From: Pratylenchus scribneri
Taxonomy: Eukaryota; Nematoda; Chromadorea; Rhabditida; Pratylenchidae
Direction: 5' to 3'
Assembly: GCA_030063045.1 (NCBI GenBank)
Contig: JAQSEB010000147.1
Span: forward strand, 1,637,423 to 1,701,422
Length of the DNA stretch: 64,000 bases
Numbering within the stretch: the stretch's first letter is position 1; every line of letters begins with the position of its first letter. Below, piece by piece: positions 63,555 through 64,000 of this stretch. Both the position numbers and the translations under genes were made by a program. Below the pieces are notes generated by a model. The model had not been told where the DNA came from. It made no database searches and was given only the letters and a program-made list of their open reading frames with translations.

Positions 63555-64000
63555 TTTATTATCGGATGAATTGAATATTAACAAAAATTGAGCATTGAAA
63601 ATGGACCCAAATTTAGATTATAGAAAATAAAAATAAATATAATAATAATTTGATTTTTGATTAGATGGATAAATATAAATATGTTTTATTTGCATTTTTT
63701 TTTGATCATAAGAAAATTTTATATATGGAATAATTTGCGACATAGAAAAATTGATGAGAATTGTCAAATATCAATTGATAAGAAATAAAAGGCTTCTGAT
63801 AAAATTGTACAATATTTGCAATTGCAATCTAAAATATTAGGTAGACATTGACATTTAGAAAATAATAAGCAAAATACCATAAAAATATTAATCATTTTTA
63901 ATCAAACAAATATTTATTTAGATAATATCATTGTTTTATTTTTTTTATTTTTCCATTCAAAAATAATGTGTAATAATATGATTTTTTGAATGATTATTCA
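63555..64000. other. 3' flank of the Cys-rich gene
   Basis: AT-rich with AATAAA signals near 63627 and 63786. No further gene is seen before the window ends. Confidence 0.4.

Overview
This is an intron-rich, AT-rich (about 70% A+T by eye) eukaryotic nuclear window. Short GT-AG introns, tandem serpentine chemoreceptors, a minibrain-type kinase, midasin, an SLC35A transporter and a metazoan-type Fic enzyme point to a nematode. The base composition and small secreted Cys-rich genes would suit a clade IV (tylenchid-like) species, but that placement is inference. Gene names rest on motifs read by eye; no database search was run.

Layout. 1-3133 (-): 5' part of an ABCC/MRP transporter, running off the left edge. 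About 4025-6121 (+): SLC35A nucleotide-sugar transporter. 6507-9634 (-): FICD-like Fic/TPR AMPylase with one suspected frame break. 10242-33589 (+): midasin, the giant six-AAA ribosome-maturation ATPase, filling a third of the window. 34125-36584 (+): unrecognised protein of about 480 aa. 36888-40031 (+): DYRK1/minibrain kinase. 40744-40950 (-): small secreted, dibasic-cleaved peptide precursor. 42146-44256 (-): MTHFR with the catalytic domain only. 45893-51316 (-): full-length cobalamin-independent methionine synthase (MetE), a bacterial/fungal/plant-type enzyme normally absent from animals. 54778-56260 (+) and 58961-61156 (+): two paralogous serpentine receptors, the first damaged. Between them on the minus strand lies a Gly/Leu-rich secreted protein. 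62476-63554 (+): secreted Cys-rich protein made of duplicated exon modules.

The most interesting block is 42-51 kb. MTHFR makes 5-methyl-tetrahydrofolate and MetE uses it to methylate homocysteine. The two genes are neighbours on the same strand; MetE carries many introns and all four zinc ligands. MTHFR lacks the C-terminal S-adenosylmethionine regulatory domain. Together they suggest a B12-independent methionine module, with MetE probably acquired horizontally and since domesticated.

The second theme is non-autonomous transposons. At least eight inverted-repeat families fill introns and spacers. Two copies of a roughly 490-bp hAT-type MITE have perfect 8-bp target duplications and both landed inside other MITEs. 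One foldback element supplies the last roughly 42 codons of the midasin reading frame. A 26-bp minisatellite of about 640 bp sits next to a relic exon of the Gly/Leu-rich gene family.
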